From: Melitaea cinxia
Taxonomy: Eukaryota > Arthropoda > Insecta > Lepidoptera > Nymphalidae
Direction of reading: 5' to 3'
DNA length: 64,000 nucleotides
Assembly (NCBI RefSeq): GCF_905220565.1
Contig: NC_059416.1
Location: 12,710,001-12,774,000, forward strand
The position numbers and the translations under genes were made by a program. The stretch's first letter is position 1; every line of letters begins with the position of its first letter. The notes beneath the pieces were generated by a model. It worked only from the letters and a program-made list of their open reading frames with translations, made no database searches and was not told the DNA's origin. Positions 1-13,144 of this stretch are shown piece after piece.

Positions 1-150
1 CTTGTCATAACAAAAACAAATACAAAAAAAAGAATTATCCAATTCAATCCAGTCCTTAGGAAATTGTGCGCATGCGTGAACTTCGGCGATTCATTTATAT
101 TTCTAAGATAGACTAATAGCATTAAAATTTTAAATTATATTGTGAACAAG

Positions 151-405
151 CTGTGCCCGCGACTTCGTCCGCTTGTAATTTAACAAAAAAATTTTTGTTT
201 AGTCGTTAATAAATTACTCCTTATAACATCAGCTATCTGCCAGTGAAAGTCCCGTCAAAATCGGTCCAGCCGTTTTAGAGATTAGCCGGAGCAAACAGAC
301 GGACATACAGAGACAGACAAAAATTTTAAAAAATGTTATATTGGTTTACATACCGTGTATACATCCATGTGCATTTAGTAAAAAGCGTTTTTTTTATATA
401 TAAAA
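151..405 (+). repeat. Interspersed repeat family G
   Basis: Begins CTGTGCCCGCGACTTCGTCC and runs through a CAGTGAAAGTCCCGTCAAAA block to a TAGTAAAAAGCG block. The same blocks occur at 47425-47591 and, reversed, at 53549-53838. A very common type in Lepidoptera; class not determined. Confidence 0.75.
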
Positions 406-1207
406 CAGCCATCCAAATTATTTTTTAATTTTTTTTTATATGTATAGTCGTAGATGTATTCATATACAATAGACTTCATACTGTTAATAAGACAAAAAAA
501 TTGATATTTACCACCTTTAACCACCACCATTACCACCTTTACCTTACTTTTTTTTTTTTTTATAATAAAAACTGACCATGAAAGTTGTATCAAGATTTAA
601 TTACTATAACATGTAATATTACAGTATGTAGCTACTATAATAGTAGTATGTAATCATGTACAGTTAATATTAAACTAATTATTAGTTACGAAACTGTAAC
701 AAATAGGTGAAGGATGTCCGATTGACTCACACAAACACTTGTCGCGAGAGGCGCTCCGGTTATCTACTCGAGGACTAGATAATGTAATTTTAGTAACTTG
801 TCTATCCACGTCTATATTGTGTATCTGTGTATCGATGCGCTCTTTAACTTAAATCCAATTCTTTATGTTTATAGCTAGATACGTTATAAGTATGGGAATC
901 AAAAAATTATTGTTGTTTTTGAGCTTGTTTTGTTTCATTTTTTGTCTTTCCTTTGTCTACCATTGTTCTTGGAATTAAAGTACAAATTAAAAAATCCGAA
1001 TCTTAAATGATTGCAAGCCTCAATTAAATCTTGGGAGTTTATTTTATACAAATAAATAATAATAATTTAATCTTCTGAGTATTTTAAGTTGTGTTATTTT
1101 CATATTATTTCATTTCATATTGAAGTCAATAGATATACATATATTTCTGACGCATTTGTGGCAGTGGGATCTGCATTCTGTCGTGGCGTTTGAGTGATTC
1201 AATTCAA
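406..1207. other. AT-rich stretch, nothing recognised
   Basis: Poly(A)/poly(T) runs (for example near 550-562) and short low-complexity sequence. No gene, structured RNA or repeat match to the rest of the window. Confidence 0.6.
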
Positions 1208-1540
1208 CGCTTCAGCCTGTAATATCCCACTACTGGGCATAGGCCTCTTTCCCCATGTAGGAGAAGGATCAGAGCTTAATCCACCACGCTGCTCCAATGC
1301 GGGTTGACGGATATATTCCCTTCTATGAGTAACGATCTCTATCAGGTGTACATTATAACAACCGGGACCGACAGCTTAACGTGCTCTCCGATGCACAGTG
1401 GGGAGACCCACAAGGACTGCACAAACACCCAGACCACGCCAAACACCTGTATGGCCAATACAAATGTTTGTCATGTGCGGGGATGGAACCCGCAACGGGT
1501 ATAATCCATGGCTGTGACCGTTGCGCTAACGCGGCGTCTT
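1208..1540 (-). mobile_element. tRNA-derived SINE, family A
   Basis: Read on the - strand: a tRNA-like head (GCGTTAGCGCAACGGTCACA, then a B-box-like GCGGGTTCCATCCCCGC), a body with CACAAGGACTGC reversed, and a tail ending in CTGAAGC. The same body recurs at 11438, 44885, 45688, 49392, 57331 and 59951. Confidence 0.8.
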
Positions 1541-4500
1541 TAAATTCAAAGATAAAAGTAATTTGTCTAAAATCGTCAGCGTGTAACGCGCTTGGTATGT
1601 TTGTCGTATATACGATGCGGGTTGCTTAACATATGAAAAAACTCCAATAAAACAACGTCTGTATTTGCAATAGTACAGGTGTCTTTACTTAAGTGCTCTA
1701 TATTTAAGTGCCTTTACTTGTAACAACATATTATGCTACACAAAGTGATTATAAAAATTCGTTCCTGTTTTACTCTGTTTCTGTATTTGATTATATCATC
1801 CACTGCTATATTTTAGCCTCCTATATCTCCGTAACGTTTGCGTTCTCTCTCTAAGCATTAATATTTTCGGGGGGAATGAAGGTTGATCAAAACAGTTCCG
1901 AGGTAGCCCTTCCAGATCTTTATTCGCAAAAAGACTGGTATATCAATATCGATTTTGGCTTGTATCTAGTGGGATAAAACAAGTATTGCGTAAAAATAAT
2001 CAGCTAAACTTAATAACTATTTATATTGGTTTGGTCAACGCACGCGTAACGAGTGATTCACCTCTATGTAACCGTGCTCGATTAATTGTTAGCCAAAAAA
2101 AACAGATCACGTTTCTGTTCGAATGGAACGAGATTTTAAAGTATATATTACCGTCTGTTTTTTATCTATTGCCTTTATTTTGTAGCGCCGTGCAAAAATT
2201 TAATCTAGAGACTAATCTAAAATCTAATCTAAGACTAGAAATTTAGCAATAAAGTTCACGCTTGATAATCGACAGACACATTTAAAGTAAGTGTCAAAAC
2301 TTTAGATGGATATTTTGTTTTTCTTTAAAATTGTGTTACCTTTGAAAGAGTTTTCCTTTTAAAGACGTCAGACTTGACTAACAAAAAAATTCTCAAGCAC
2401 ATTAGTTAACACATTTGTATAATTAGCATCTTATTACACGTCTGATAGATTCCAGTGAAAATATTGTTTGTTATACAACACGCGATTTATATGGTTAGTT
2501 GATTTATAGACGCGGGATTCATAAATGTAGTTACAGTTACGATCGCAGCGGTAATTAAAATATTAAACAGCTCCCGTTGCGTAACAGTGGCGGCGTGCTA
2601 TCGCCGCCCGAATCTCTAACGACGAGCTTTATCACTCCCAGGAAATTTAAAGTAGGTAATTTAGACTTATTATGTCCGTTTGTATATAATCCTCCTTGAT
2701 TGTAATGAGCTAAAATATCATTACAACTCGATACGTGAGCTTCTATATTGTTCACTTGAACTTGAACTCGCTCATGATGTGAAGCAATTGCATCACACAA
2801 TAATGGATCTCACAATACGATCGAATTGCTTACACATCAAAACTCACTTACGTAATATACTTTGAATGGTTACGTGCACATTCTTTTGTTAAATATTACC
2901 CAATTCTTTTATTGGGGATATGAAAAGAAAACATACTTTATGACTATATCGAAAGTGAATTTGAAAGTAACATTATTGATTATGATATTGGTCACTAAAC
3001 GGCGACCGGTTACCTTCAACCGGCAACCTTCATTTGATGTGACCTTGTAATTGTCTCGGCGGGAGGAAGTGGTAAGCGTTCCCCTCGTCTAATTCCTTCG
3101 ACCTAGAACACGGTCTAGTCTAATTGACTGTCCGCATTAAACTTCCCGTTTACTGGTCGCGCACTTAGTTTATTCGGTTGCTACGTGTACGAGTGACACG
3201 GCTTTGTCTTCATAAGTGGGGAATGATACATCTAGAGTAACGAAACAAAAGAAAATGAATTCAGACTTTTATTTATTGAATATTGTAACAAGTCCCTTTA
3301 AAAATATTTTTTTTTTTCACGGCTGCACAGTATGACAGCGCTGCGTCCTAACAGAAGCAACACTTGTGCGAGGGTATTTTGGGGACTAGTGTTCTAAATA
3401 TAAATGTTTTTGTCCTTTTAAATCTCACATAAATATTTTTCTTTTCACTCCTTCTGTCTAGTTCAGCTACCAATCAGTATGACGTAAACATATCACGTGA
3501 CGTTCATATTGTTACCATTTTATTTCGACACATATATCTCGTATTAGATTACTATCTGTAGGTTTTTTCTAGCGTGTCACTCTTTCGCAAACGCACTTGA
3601 CTATTTCTCTTTATAGACTTAACCAATTGATTGAAAGAAATCAACGTTGTATATGTGTATATCAAAAATTTTGTTTTCAGGGGTTATAGATTTACTTATA
3701 ATTCATGCCTTAAATATTGAACTACACATGTAACAGAAACAGCGTTGCTCAGCAGGTTAATGGCGGGTTACTTAAACAACGTGAAAGGAATGTGCAAAAT
3801 ATTTACATTAGTACCTCATGTATCTGCTCTACGTCTGTCGTCGATGCGTTCGTGCGCTCTCGCTGCACCGCCTACGACTACACGGTATAGCTTCATTTCA
3901 TCTGTACAGTATATTCCATTGCATTCTCCTTCAAATAGAATTTGTATTTGTGTGTTTTTAGTCACGTCAAAAAATTATTTCGATCAACCAATCAAATCAA
4001 GTAGTACGAAATAGTCGCGGACCCAAAATTACGCCTTGTTAGATTTTGCAATCTTAACAAGGAAGTGGTAACGAATGTAGGTTGAACTGAATTCCTCTCG
4101 TACACAGATATAGCTGAGACTAGACCGCCAAAAGCTTGTTAATAGTAATTAGGTATTCTCAACTAGATTCACGTTTTATAGTTTTAATAAATGTAGAGTA
4201 GTAAAAAAAAGTTGTAAAAGAATATGAATTAAAGAGTTATAAGTTTAATCTTTTTACGACTCATATATACCTGTTTTATTAATTTCAACACACTTGCAGT
4301 TTCATTTTTAGAGTTCCATGGTCAGAGGATGCTCGTGAAATACTATTAAAAACTCCGTCCGTCCGTACGTCCACGTTATTGTACCATATTATGTGTTACT
4401 AGAGTAGATATGAGGTTAATAACAGCAAAAAATGAAAATAAATAAAAATCAAGGGAGTGAATTTAGTTTCATACAAGTAATCACTTTAAAAAAACTATAG

Positions 4501-5777
4501 TTACATTATCTTTGTGACTACGGAATGCTCCGCGTGCGAATCCGACACATATCTGGATGTTTTTAAATAACATTTTTGTTATTCTGCACAATTTAAGAGT
4601 AATTATGTGTTTTTTTAGCTCAGCAAAAAACATCGTGAAGGTCGTTCATGTCAGCAACTTTGTTATTGAGATTTTCGCTATTTTGATGACTACAATGGAT
4701 TTTATTTGAATACATTTTTGCTAATATTTTTTTAAATCTTGTATGTAATGAGGAGATTATGAAATGTTACTAACAATTATGTAAGAATAAGTAAGTAGTA
4801 GTAGTCCTGTTCCTAGCTATCGTTTAATTGATACACAAATCAAATTATATATCTGTTTGCTGTTATGTAACAAACGTTTGTAACCACTTCTCGTTGTATC
4901 CTTATTGGTCACGTGTTCAGTTCAATCGCGTTTAGTTTATCTTTCTCGTTATATTTTAGATATAACCCTTTAACGATTTATTGTGTGTCAGAAAGAAAAT
5001 CGCTGCGATTGAAGCAAATTAAACGGAAAACTCGTAAAGGGCCTAATCCCTCACATCCTTTTTGACAATTCAAAATTGAACCGTATTTCGTTCGTCGTAA
5101 TGAGCAATCTCCAAGTATATTTAATGACCGTATGCGGCCAGTATGTATAATTTGCGAGGCTTCCGCCGGTTTCAGAAGAATTACGAGTATGTTCGGTGCA
5201 GTAATCGTTCAAAGCGGTGCGGCTTTAAGTCGGTGCGTGCGCCCAGAGGGTTTAATGAAGAGTCGGAGCCGGCTCTCGGCGCGTTGTCCGGGTCAATTGA
5301 TCAGTTATGTAACCGCCCTGTTTACATTGTGCGCTCTCTGTCGCAGGCCCACGCCGCGTGCCACCTTTTATTGCTTACGATAAATATCGAATATTAGATT
5401 ATTTACTATTTTAAGTAGTATCTACGTAATAATCGTGACGTGTAGCGGTGAAATGGAATATGAAGTGTGACTTTTTTGTTTTACAAAAACGATAATAGTA
5501 TCTGTTTAAACACTGATGAAATCAGACTCATGCAGGTAAATGAGAGTTTGATCATGTTAACCAAAATTACTATGTAATATATTAGTATTTTAATTATGAC
5601 ATATAAAATTATTATAAAAAAATAAAGTAGGAGAAAGTGACTACAAAATAAATTAAAATACCCTAAAAGTAATTAGCTTTTTACCACGTGTAAAGTGATC
5701 TCATAAGTTCACACACATGAAGGTTGGCGACGTAATACAAAGGCTATTTATTTCTTATACTCGTCGAATAAATTGGT
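1541..5777. other. Long gene-free stretch
   Basis: No host exon or recognisable element. A GC-richer block at 5130-5370 carries overlapping open frames of about 84 codons in two frames, but nothing in them resembles a protein family. 4200-4900 is AT-rich with scattered short repeats. Confidence 0.5.
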
Positions 5778-6458
5778 AATAATTGTATTTGCTCGCAAAC
5801 GAAAAAAACCGATTTCAATTACATCGACAAGTAATACAACGTAGGAAGACGAAAATATAGTCAAGTAAATACGCGTTATCAAAGATTACTCAAAAAGTTA
5901 TTATCAGATCTCGATAAAATTTATATGTGACCACATGATAAACATCAGCTTTCGATTAAATTAAAAATTATTAAAAATCGCTACATCCAGTAAAAAGTTA
6001 TTGCGGATTTTCGAGAGTTTTCCTCGATTTCTCTGGGATTCCATCATCAGATCCTGGTTTCCTTATCATGGTGTCAAATTAGGGATGTCTTCTTTCCAAC
6101 AAAAAAAGAATTATCAAAATCGGTACATTCAGTAGAAGTTATGCGGTATAATACAACGTAGGTCGACGAAAAAAGCGTCAAGTAAAAACGCATTATTAGA
6201 TATAACTCGAAAAGTAGTTCATCATCATCATCATCATCATTACAGCCCGTACAGTCCACTGCTGGACACAGGCCTCCACAAGTTTACGCCAAAAATAATG
6301 CTTTGTCGCACCGAAGAGAGTAGAAGAGTAAGAGAGAGAAACGTAGTCGTTAGATCTTAAATAAATTGAAATGGGACCAAATGACACACACTACCTTTCG
6401 ACAAAAAAAAATACAGTCGAATTGAGAACCTCCTCTTATTTTGGAAGTCGGTTAAAAA
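5778..6458 (-). mobile_element. Repeat family D, copy D1 (interrupted)
   Basis: Reverse-oriented copy. It starts ATAATTGTATTTGCTCGCAA (the hairpin end) and finishes GGAAGTCGGTTAAAAA. The D consensus runs AACCGACTTCC...GAAGTCGGTT...GTTTGCGAGCAAAC. It is interrupted at 6220-6342 by a younger SINE fragment. No coding capacity seen. Confidence 0.8.
6220..6342 (-). mobile_element. (ATG)n-tailed SINE family C fragment nested in D1
   Basis: A (TCA)n run is followed by TTACAGCCCGTACAGTCCAC, CCTCCACAAGTTTACGCC and a shortened body. Comparing with the intact D copy at 54300 shows GTAGTT before and GTAGTC after the insert, an apparent 6-bp TSD with one change. Confidence 0.75.
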
Positions 6459-6569
6459 GATTCGCCAATGAGGCGGAAATATCAGTTGATGTTTAATTAG
6501 CTGCTAATTGTAACGGAATAATTTGTGGTTTTACCGGTTTCCGCTGTTTATGCGCATTTATCGTAATCA

Positions 6570-6866
6570 ATAATAATAATAATAAGCGTTTATTTCAGAC
6601 GTGAACATCCATAGTGTATCAGTGTGTTAGTAACAATATTTACTTATAATCTATGTTAGTTATTGTTAGTAAGATGATAATAAAATAAAATAATCATTTT
6701 AGTTGGCCCGTCATTGTTTCTATCCAGTATTTTTGAATAGAACAATCAGGGCGAGCCGTGATTGTCCTCAGAATGCTGTTGTTGCTGGCCCTCATGCGCC
6801 GCAGCAGAGACGATGCTTTTTTACGCATAATCGCGTGAAATCCATCGACCCGAGTATCCGCGAATC
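6570..6866 (-). pseudogene. LINE ORF2 C-terminal relic with (ATT)n tail
   Basis: On the - strand 6866-6694 reads FADTRVDGFHAIMRKKASSL, then RRMRASNNSILRTITARPDC, then a C-terminus ending MTGQLK and a TGA at 6696-6694. An upstream TGA in the same frame and no further RT match show severe 5' truncation. The fragment is followed on the - strand by a short 3' UTR and a TTATTA repeat at about 6570-6590. It looks like the end of a LINE ORF2; the clade is not certain. Confidence 0.6.
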
Positions 6867-7327
6867 AATGTGAGGATGTAAACGTTACTTATTTTCATTA
6901 AAGCTACTCCACACACATTTGTGTCAATTTGTTTACAATTGTGTCATTTTAAAATTTTAAACTAGTTTCAAGAACATTTTACCAAAATAAAATGATTATA
7001 TTTTAGTTCACTTTTAAAGAATTGAACTTACTACGTAATGTCATAATTTAAAAAATAATAATACCAATAAATTCATTCTAAAAATATTAAATTCGGGAAA
7101 CTCGCAATTTCCGTTCAAATAATATAGCCTACATTCAGGAATGAGATTAAGTGCAATGCGCTCAAAGGATTGCTCTGAAGCGCGTCATCTCATTACCTAA
7201 TTACTTCATTCATTAGCTCGGCACACACTCGACAACCGGAATTATCTTTGTTGAAAAAAACCTAAATTCTCAGGATTAGCCCTCGCGTTACGGTTACTTT
7301 AATGTAATCTTTCCAGAATTCATTTTA
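6867..7327. other. AT-rich stretch, nothing recognised
   Basis: No ORF, repeat match or structured element identified. Confidence 0.5.
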
Positions 7328-7457
7328 GTAGTTTATGCAACTGTCATATAATGAAGGGTATTAAAACACGAGTGTGAGTTTATGAAACGAGCGCAGCGAG
7401 TTTCATAATAGTAACGAGTGTTTTAATACCCGTGTTATATGCAGTTGCATACACTAC
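7328..7457. repeat. 130-bp foldback (nested inverted repeats)
   Basis: Outer arms GTAGTTTATGCAACTG (7328-7343) and CAGTTGCATACACTAC (7442-7457); middle arms GGGTATTAAAACAC and GTGTTTTAATACCC; inner arms ATGAAAC and GTTTCAT. The whole folds on itself with bulges. Probably a foldback or MITE-like element; no TSD determined. Confidence 0.7.
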
Positions 7458-8945
7458 TTTATCTTCACTAATGCAATTAATCAAACAACAAGAGTAAAAG
7501 CTGACAATAGTTTATTTATAATAATTGTTCAAATTTTGGATGGTACAATTCTGAAAGTTAATGTTAATTTTCATATAATTTTCTAGATTTTTCTGGCAAA
7601 AGATTGTGAGTTAATTTTGTTGCCAATTCTAGAATATCCGGAGGCGTACAAATATCATCGTCGCTATCGATTTTTAACTTTTAATTTATTAAATTAAATT
7701 CACGCGTACGTGTATTGTCACAGTGATTTTGCCGCCATTAAAATCTAACCAATGAGAGCGCAGCTGCGCGCATGCGCGCGATGTTATAATGAGATTTTAC
7801 GATATCGATGTGGATATTATACCATCATGTGAAATTACTTAAATTGAGTGTTTTGTTGTCTGTGCTATAACAGTAGTAATTATAAGTCAAGTATTGGAAA
7901 CATAAGTAGAATGTTACAACATTAGTGTAGATAAACATTTTTATATTACTTTGGCTCTTAATCAAATCCGCAACGCCTGTACGCTTTCTATACACAGATG
8001 ATATCATTCCTTAATTCCGCCCAGCGTCATTACGGAACATATAAATTGTTCCAGTTTCGAGGTAACGGCCGCTCTTATCAGATCTGTTGTCTTCTCGTGG
8101 AATGATAACGTTACTTTCACTTTGTCTGCAATTTCATTACCGCTCAGTAAACGACCGCCAATCAGTACATGCAGATCAATCGTTCAATTAAAATGTAGCC
8201 GCTGTTTCGATTCATCAGCAAAAGTTCCATGAACTTTGGTAGGACATAAGGAATGGGTGAAATTCGGTCGAGCTCCACCTGTTGCCCGCAACTTATGTAC
8301 GGCGCCTGGCGCGCCGCCAATACTCACATATTCGGAGATCGATTTATTACTTCTCTGAATAGTTGTAACATATTGCCTTAAATATTTCTGCGTTAACACC
8401 CTAGAAATGTTTCAAATATAGAAGTTCACTCATCAATGTTTTATTAGGTAGATTTATGTACCCTAATATATGTTTATATTTTCTGTTTACTTTGCTCATC
8501 CGTCGAAGCGCACTCGCTTCAGCAGACAGTAATGTGTTTACGTGTCAAATAAATTACCGGAGATGTTGTGTTTAAAGATTGTAAAGATAAAGTGCACTGC
8601 TCTCCATATTTATCGTCGTTTCTGCTGAACTGATGGTGGCGTGCGAAAATATAACGCCTTTCCGCTTGGAAGATGCTCAAACGTTCTATTGTTATTAGAT
8701 TATGTAGCTTAAGGTGAATTTCGTTGAAGCCATTTGGATAATCCTATTGTAAAATGCATCCCATCTTTCGTTTTTCATGAGGCACAGCAGCCTGACTAGG
8801 GAAGCACCTCATCCTTATAGAAGATCGCAGTCAAATTAAATTGCTCTCAAATTAATTTGTATTCCAGTGGTTAGTAAGATAGATGAAGCTTCTGGAAATG
8901 CACTGTCTTTACGTGGTATTGATTCAAAATACTTGGATGACGATG
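7458..8945. other. Gene-free stretch
   Basis: No exon or known element. A CpG-rich palindrome-like GCGCGCATGCGCGC lies near 7766-7780. Otherwise AT-rich unique sequence. Confidence 0.5.
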
Positions 8946-9005
8946 TAGGAGTCTATGGGCTATGGTAAACACTTACCATCAGGCGAACCGTACGCTCGTT
9001 TGCTA
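8946..9005 (-). repeat. Family F fragment
   Basis: The reverse complement reads ...ACGAGCGTACGG then CCTGATGGTAAG, matching the 5' part of the F repeats at 16701, 39478, 52006, 56013 and 58170. Confidence 0.6.
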
Positions 9006-9349
9006 TTACAGTGATAAAATGTCGTTGTTCATCGTAATCTTTTGAAACAATTCGTTCATTCATGTTTGATGAGCTCCCGTACCCCGTGCGAGTGTCGGTA
9101 GTGTCCGGAAGGCGCGCGCGGATGCGTCGCGCGTGACCGCCCGGGCGCTTCCTCATCGCTTTGTGTTTGTTTCTATTACTACACTAATGCGTGTAACGGC
9201 ACTGTAAAAACATTTCTACAACGATTTTATACATATTAAATGGATAGAAAGTTAATCGATCAAGCTACGCATTGTCGTAACTGCTATTACCCGTATAAAT
9301 ATTAATTTTATCGTTACTAGCCACTTCGAACTACTTTAAGGAACGAAAA

Positions 9350-9615
9350 GTTATTTTTGTACGATAAAGTTTTATCATTATTTAAAACGGGATATTTACC
9401 ATAATTTTTATTTTTATTTTGCGGTTCTCGATATTCCGACATTATCTTCGGATGTCTTGTTCACGAGACCGAAGTTTACGGGTAGATGTTGACGGCATTA
9501 CAAGTGTCCATACCGGACTACCTCCTTTCTCGTACGTTTGCTGCGTAAACAGGACGCTTGAGAGCACCGCAAAATGAAAATAATCCCGTTTTAAATAATT
9601 CAAGTAATGAAAATA
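9350..9615. repeat. Family H relic (rearranged)
   Basis: Contains GATGTCTTGTTCACGAGAC (reverse sense) and AATCCCGTTTTAAATAAT. Related blocks (GTCTCGTGAACAAGAC, TATCGAGCT..CGC, CCGTTTnTGAATA) occur at 20075-20360 and 47268-47372. Confidence 0.5.
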
Positions 9616-11437
9616 ACCATGTTTATTTAAAAACTATTAAGACATCCGATAGAACTCTACACTCGTAATAGTTGTCGGCAAACCTACAGTGACTCAAGAT
9701 TGGTTACTTTAAAAATTGCTCTACTTTCCTTAATACACTACGGGACTGTTTTGTTTGATGTCTGGCGCGAAATTGGGGACGCTGAACTGTTTCACCGTTT
9801 ACGGATACCTATTTGAATGACGTTATTCAACACATATAAGTTTGATACACAATTCTTTATCACCGTCAAATTTCACGATATTTTTGTCATATTTGTATTC
9901 GCAATTTTGATCTGTTGCACCTCCTGCTGTTAAAGTTTCTTCGTAGCTTCTTGGAAGAGTAAATTTTATCCACAATCGGTGGGACAGGCCCTGAAACATA
10001 ACATGCTTTTTTCACTTTTTTTTGTTCAGTTTTATCGTCTTATTTGTTTTCCTTTTTTTTATTTTCACGTTTATTAATGTAATTTTAAACGGATGGATGG
10101 TCGTGATTGGCCTTTATGATTACATTTCATTCTTGTTTTTTATAACTTTTTCTGTGCTCTGTACCATCCCTAATAAATAAATAAATAAATCATTTAATAT
10201 ATGTAAGTTACATAGTGTTCCTTTTGTGAGACTAAAAGACTATTGACAATATTAAGACAATAGATTGTACAATAATATTATAATATGATTTCCTAGAAAA
10301 TAGAATGAAATTACAAATAGTAGTTATGTATATCTTACTCCAGTGTTTAGTTATCTCACATCAGCCAGCTGCGTGTGTTCAGTGTAGTAATCTCCAGTGT
10401 CACCGCTAGCCGCTGATACTCTGATCGTATCAGCTCCGAGCCGAGATAGTGCATTGTTTGCATCATCGAAGAAATCGTTATCCGGGTCAAGCTTCACACG
10501 CTTTGATAACAATTTTACACAATAATTTAGCTAATATTATAGATGTGAAAGTTTGTATCAAGGGATCTGAATAAAATTTGGCAGTTTATAGTCTAGAATA
10601 GAAGAAGTGGGTGCCCTTGGTAAAGATTTGTTTTTATTTTCCTCAAAGCTTTCGACCAGATCGTCAATTTTCACTATACACATCAAAATATATACGGGTT
10701 CCAACTATTAATATAAAAGCACGCAAAATGTTGTTTTAAACAGGTCCTTGGTGTATTAATATTTGATTTTTTCCGGATTACGAATAAAATTTAATGTTTC
10801 CGTATTGTCTGAACGGGCGCGAGCGACCTTGTCCTCGCCCATTATTGTCAGCCAACAGAACCGTGACGTGAGATCACTGCGACTAAATGTCTCAATTCAA
10901 GCTCAATTAAAAATGCGAAGCTTATTTATACAACATCGTGCAGAATGATTACTTTACCGTATTTTCGTAAAGCAACCAGCAGTAGCAGCGGCCTGCGAGT
11001 CGTTAAGCTGACCTGACCCATTTTGCTATTCGCTTGAGACTCCTTAATGAAAACTACGCCTCGAAATTTATAAACGCGAATGTAATTAAATTTGATCTGC
11101 TTTAATACTTAAATATCACTAGTTTTAAAGCAAAAACGTTTAAAAGAGCGCTGTAGACAATATAATTCTATTCAATTTCAATGAGATAAAGTATATATAT
11201 ATATATTATAAATAACTTATAGAACTTCGCTAAGTTGTTTGACAATTTTTAATGTTTGTTTTAAAAACTGATGCAGGGACGTATGTTATAACGTATATAT
11301 ACTATATGACTGTTATGACGTATTATATGTTTACTATAATTAAGCGTACCAGGAATACATATTTCCGTTGGGAGTACTTCATTAGAGTTACTTAACATTT
11401 CATCTAATACAATCTCTAACACAACAGTCTGATTTCG
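9616..11437. other. Gene-free stretch with (AAAT)n
   Basis: A short (AATA)n tract at about 10170-10192 follows CTGTACCATCCCTAATA and may be a decayed LINE tail. (TA)n at 11191-11206. No exon supported. Confidence 0.5.
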
Positions 11438-11790
11438 CTTCAGTCTGTAATAATCCACTGCTGGGCATAGGCCTCTTTCTCTATGTAGTAGTAGTAGTAG
11501 TGAGTAGGGAGCTTAATCTACGAGTACCACGCTGCTCCACAGCGGGTTGGCGAAAATATTCTCTATGAGCAACGATCGCTATCAGGTGTACATGATAACA
11601 ACCGGAACCGACAGCTTAACGTGCTCTCCGAGGCACGGTGGTTAGACCCACAAGGATAAACAACCAGACCGGAAATAAATATTTGTATAAACACAAATAT
11701 CCACTTCGAGCGGGAAAAGAACCCGCGACCGTCGGTGTCTAGGTACTGACGACACGGCACACGCACCATTATACCAGAGCAGTCATTGGA
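11438..11790 (-). mobile_element. SINE family A, variant copy
   Basis: Begins CTTCAGTCTGTAATAATCC (tail end) and carries the AACGTGCTCTCCGAGGCACG block. It ends in a reversed tRNA-like head with GAACCCGCGACCG and ACCATTATACCAGAGC. A middle segment (AAATATTTGTATAAACACAA) defines a second subtype also seen at 45688 and 57331. Confidence 0.75.
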
Positions 11791-13144
11791 GTCTAATTAA
11801 CAATACCTATATTTTATTTACGAATAAGTATAAAACATTTCGGCGAAAGATTTGATGCTATACAATTAGCAAATTAAAGTAGAAAACAAAATTAATGATC
11901 CTGGTGTTGATGCGAAGCGCTGCTTTCTAATTCGCAGCTACTTGGCCTTTGTATGCAAAAAATATATCGTCTAATCATAATTTACTCAGATGATAATCAT
12001 TCCGTGGATATTATCCGTCATTATGTGAAATCAAATGATTGCGGTTGTGAGCGTGCTAGAGACCTGCGCGAGGCGTCCCCGTTGCAGCCAGTTGTCAGGC
12101 TAATATTAACATGTCTTCTGACGCCGTCTCTAATGACACGGGAAAGGAGACATTCTAAACGAGCGCGAGACTGGCCTCGCTGTGCTTATAGCGTGCTTCC
12201 ATTTTATGGGGCGACGAACTCAATTAATGCGACGGTTTCCCATGAAAGGCGTCGGTTCGCGTGCAGACGGCGTAATGTTCACATTCAAATGACGAAGGAG
12301 CGATGAATTGAGACGCGATTTGACCTCTTAGACCTTTGCGCTTATCGAGATATCTGCGACTACACTAGCGAACTTTACTTTCATATTTGAACAAAGATAT
12401 GGCTAATGGGTAATTTAGATGGCAATCTTTTGGAGTTATAATTAAAAGTGGTCTAAGAGTCGTTTGGTGGTTCATTTGGTTATCGGCTAACAAAGGGTCC
12501 TCGAAAGTCGTTAAAGCCATCTGTTTGTTCATCACACCCTCGTAGGTTTCGTACAATAAAAGCTGCACGTTCGCTATTCATTGTCGGTAAGGGTTGGCGA
12601 TTTTGTGTAACGCGGAATTGTTGATTTTAAGAATGGCGTTGATAAAAAAATCACTAAATAGGAATTTGTTTTGATAAGCACGAATAATACACTCAAGCGC
12701 GGATCGAGACGAGTTTTCAAGTTGCTATTTATTAAAATTTCAATTTTTACCACTCTTGACTCTAGCATTTAATATTTTTTTTCGAACCTAGAAAGAAAAA
12801 AAATGCATCGTCGAATTAGGTTAATTATCATTTTATTGTTAGTGTGTAGTTAAATTTACTTACAGAACTACTCCATTTATCTTAATAAATATTAATACGT
12901 GAAGCAAAAACTTTGTACCCCTTTTTACGAAAACTGCGCGGACGGAGGAGTATGATATTTCGTACACTTATAATTTATATAGAGAAGGAATGCAGAATGC
13001 TAATTTTTTTTAATTATGCATAAAAATATATAAAATCAGTAAAAAAATACACTCACTACCGTGTATTTGACACACACGCATACGCACACTCTTGTTGATT
13101 GTCAGTCTGTAGCCAAATTGAAAAATTAAAAAAAAAGGTTCTTT
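11791..13144. other. Gene-free stretch
   Basis: A GC-richer section at 12040-12310 has one 117-codon open frame without domain features; I do not call it a gene. The rest is AT-rich. Confidence 0.5.

Noticed and set aside
5132..5397. Overlapping open frames of about 84 codons in a GC-richer block
   Set aside because: Two frames equally open, no similarity recognised, no supporting signals.
8953..9156. - strand frame with GC-rich 5' part
   Set aside because: Its 3' part is family F repeat sequence; no domain recognised.
11953..12306. 117-codon open frame
   Set aside because: No domain, atypical composition (Arg-rich, shifting GC), no splice or promoter context; likely chance.
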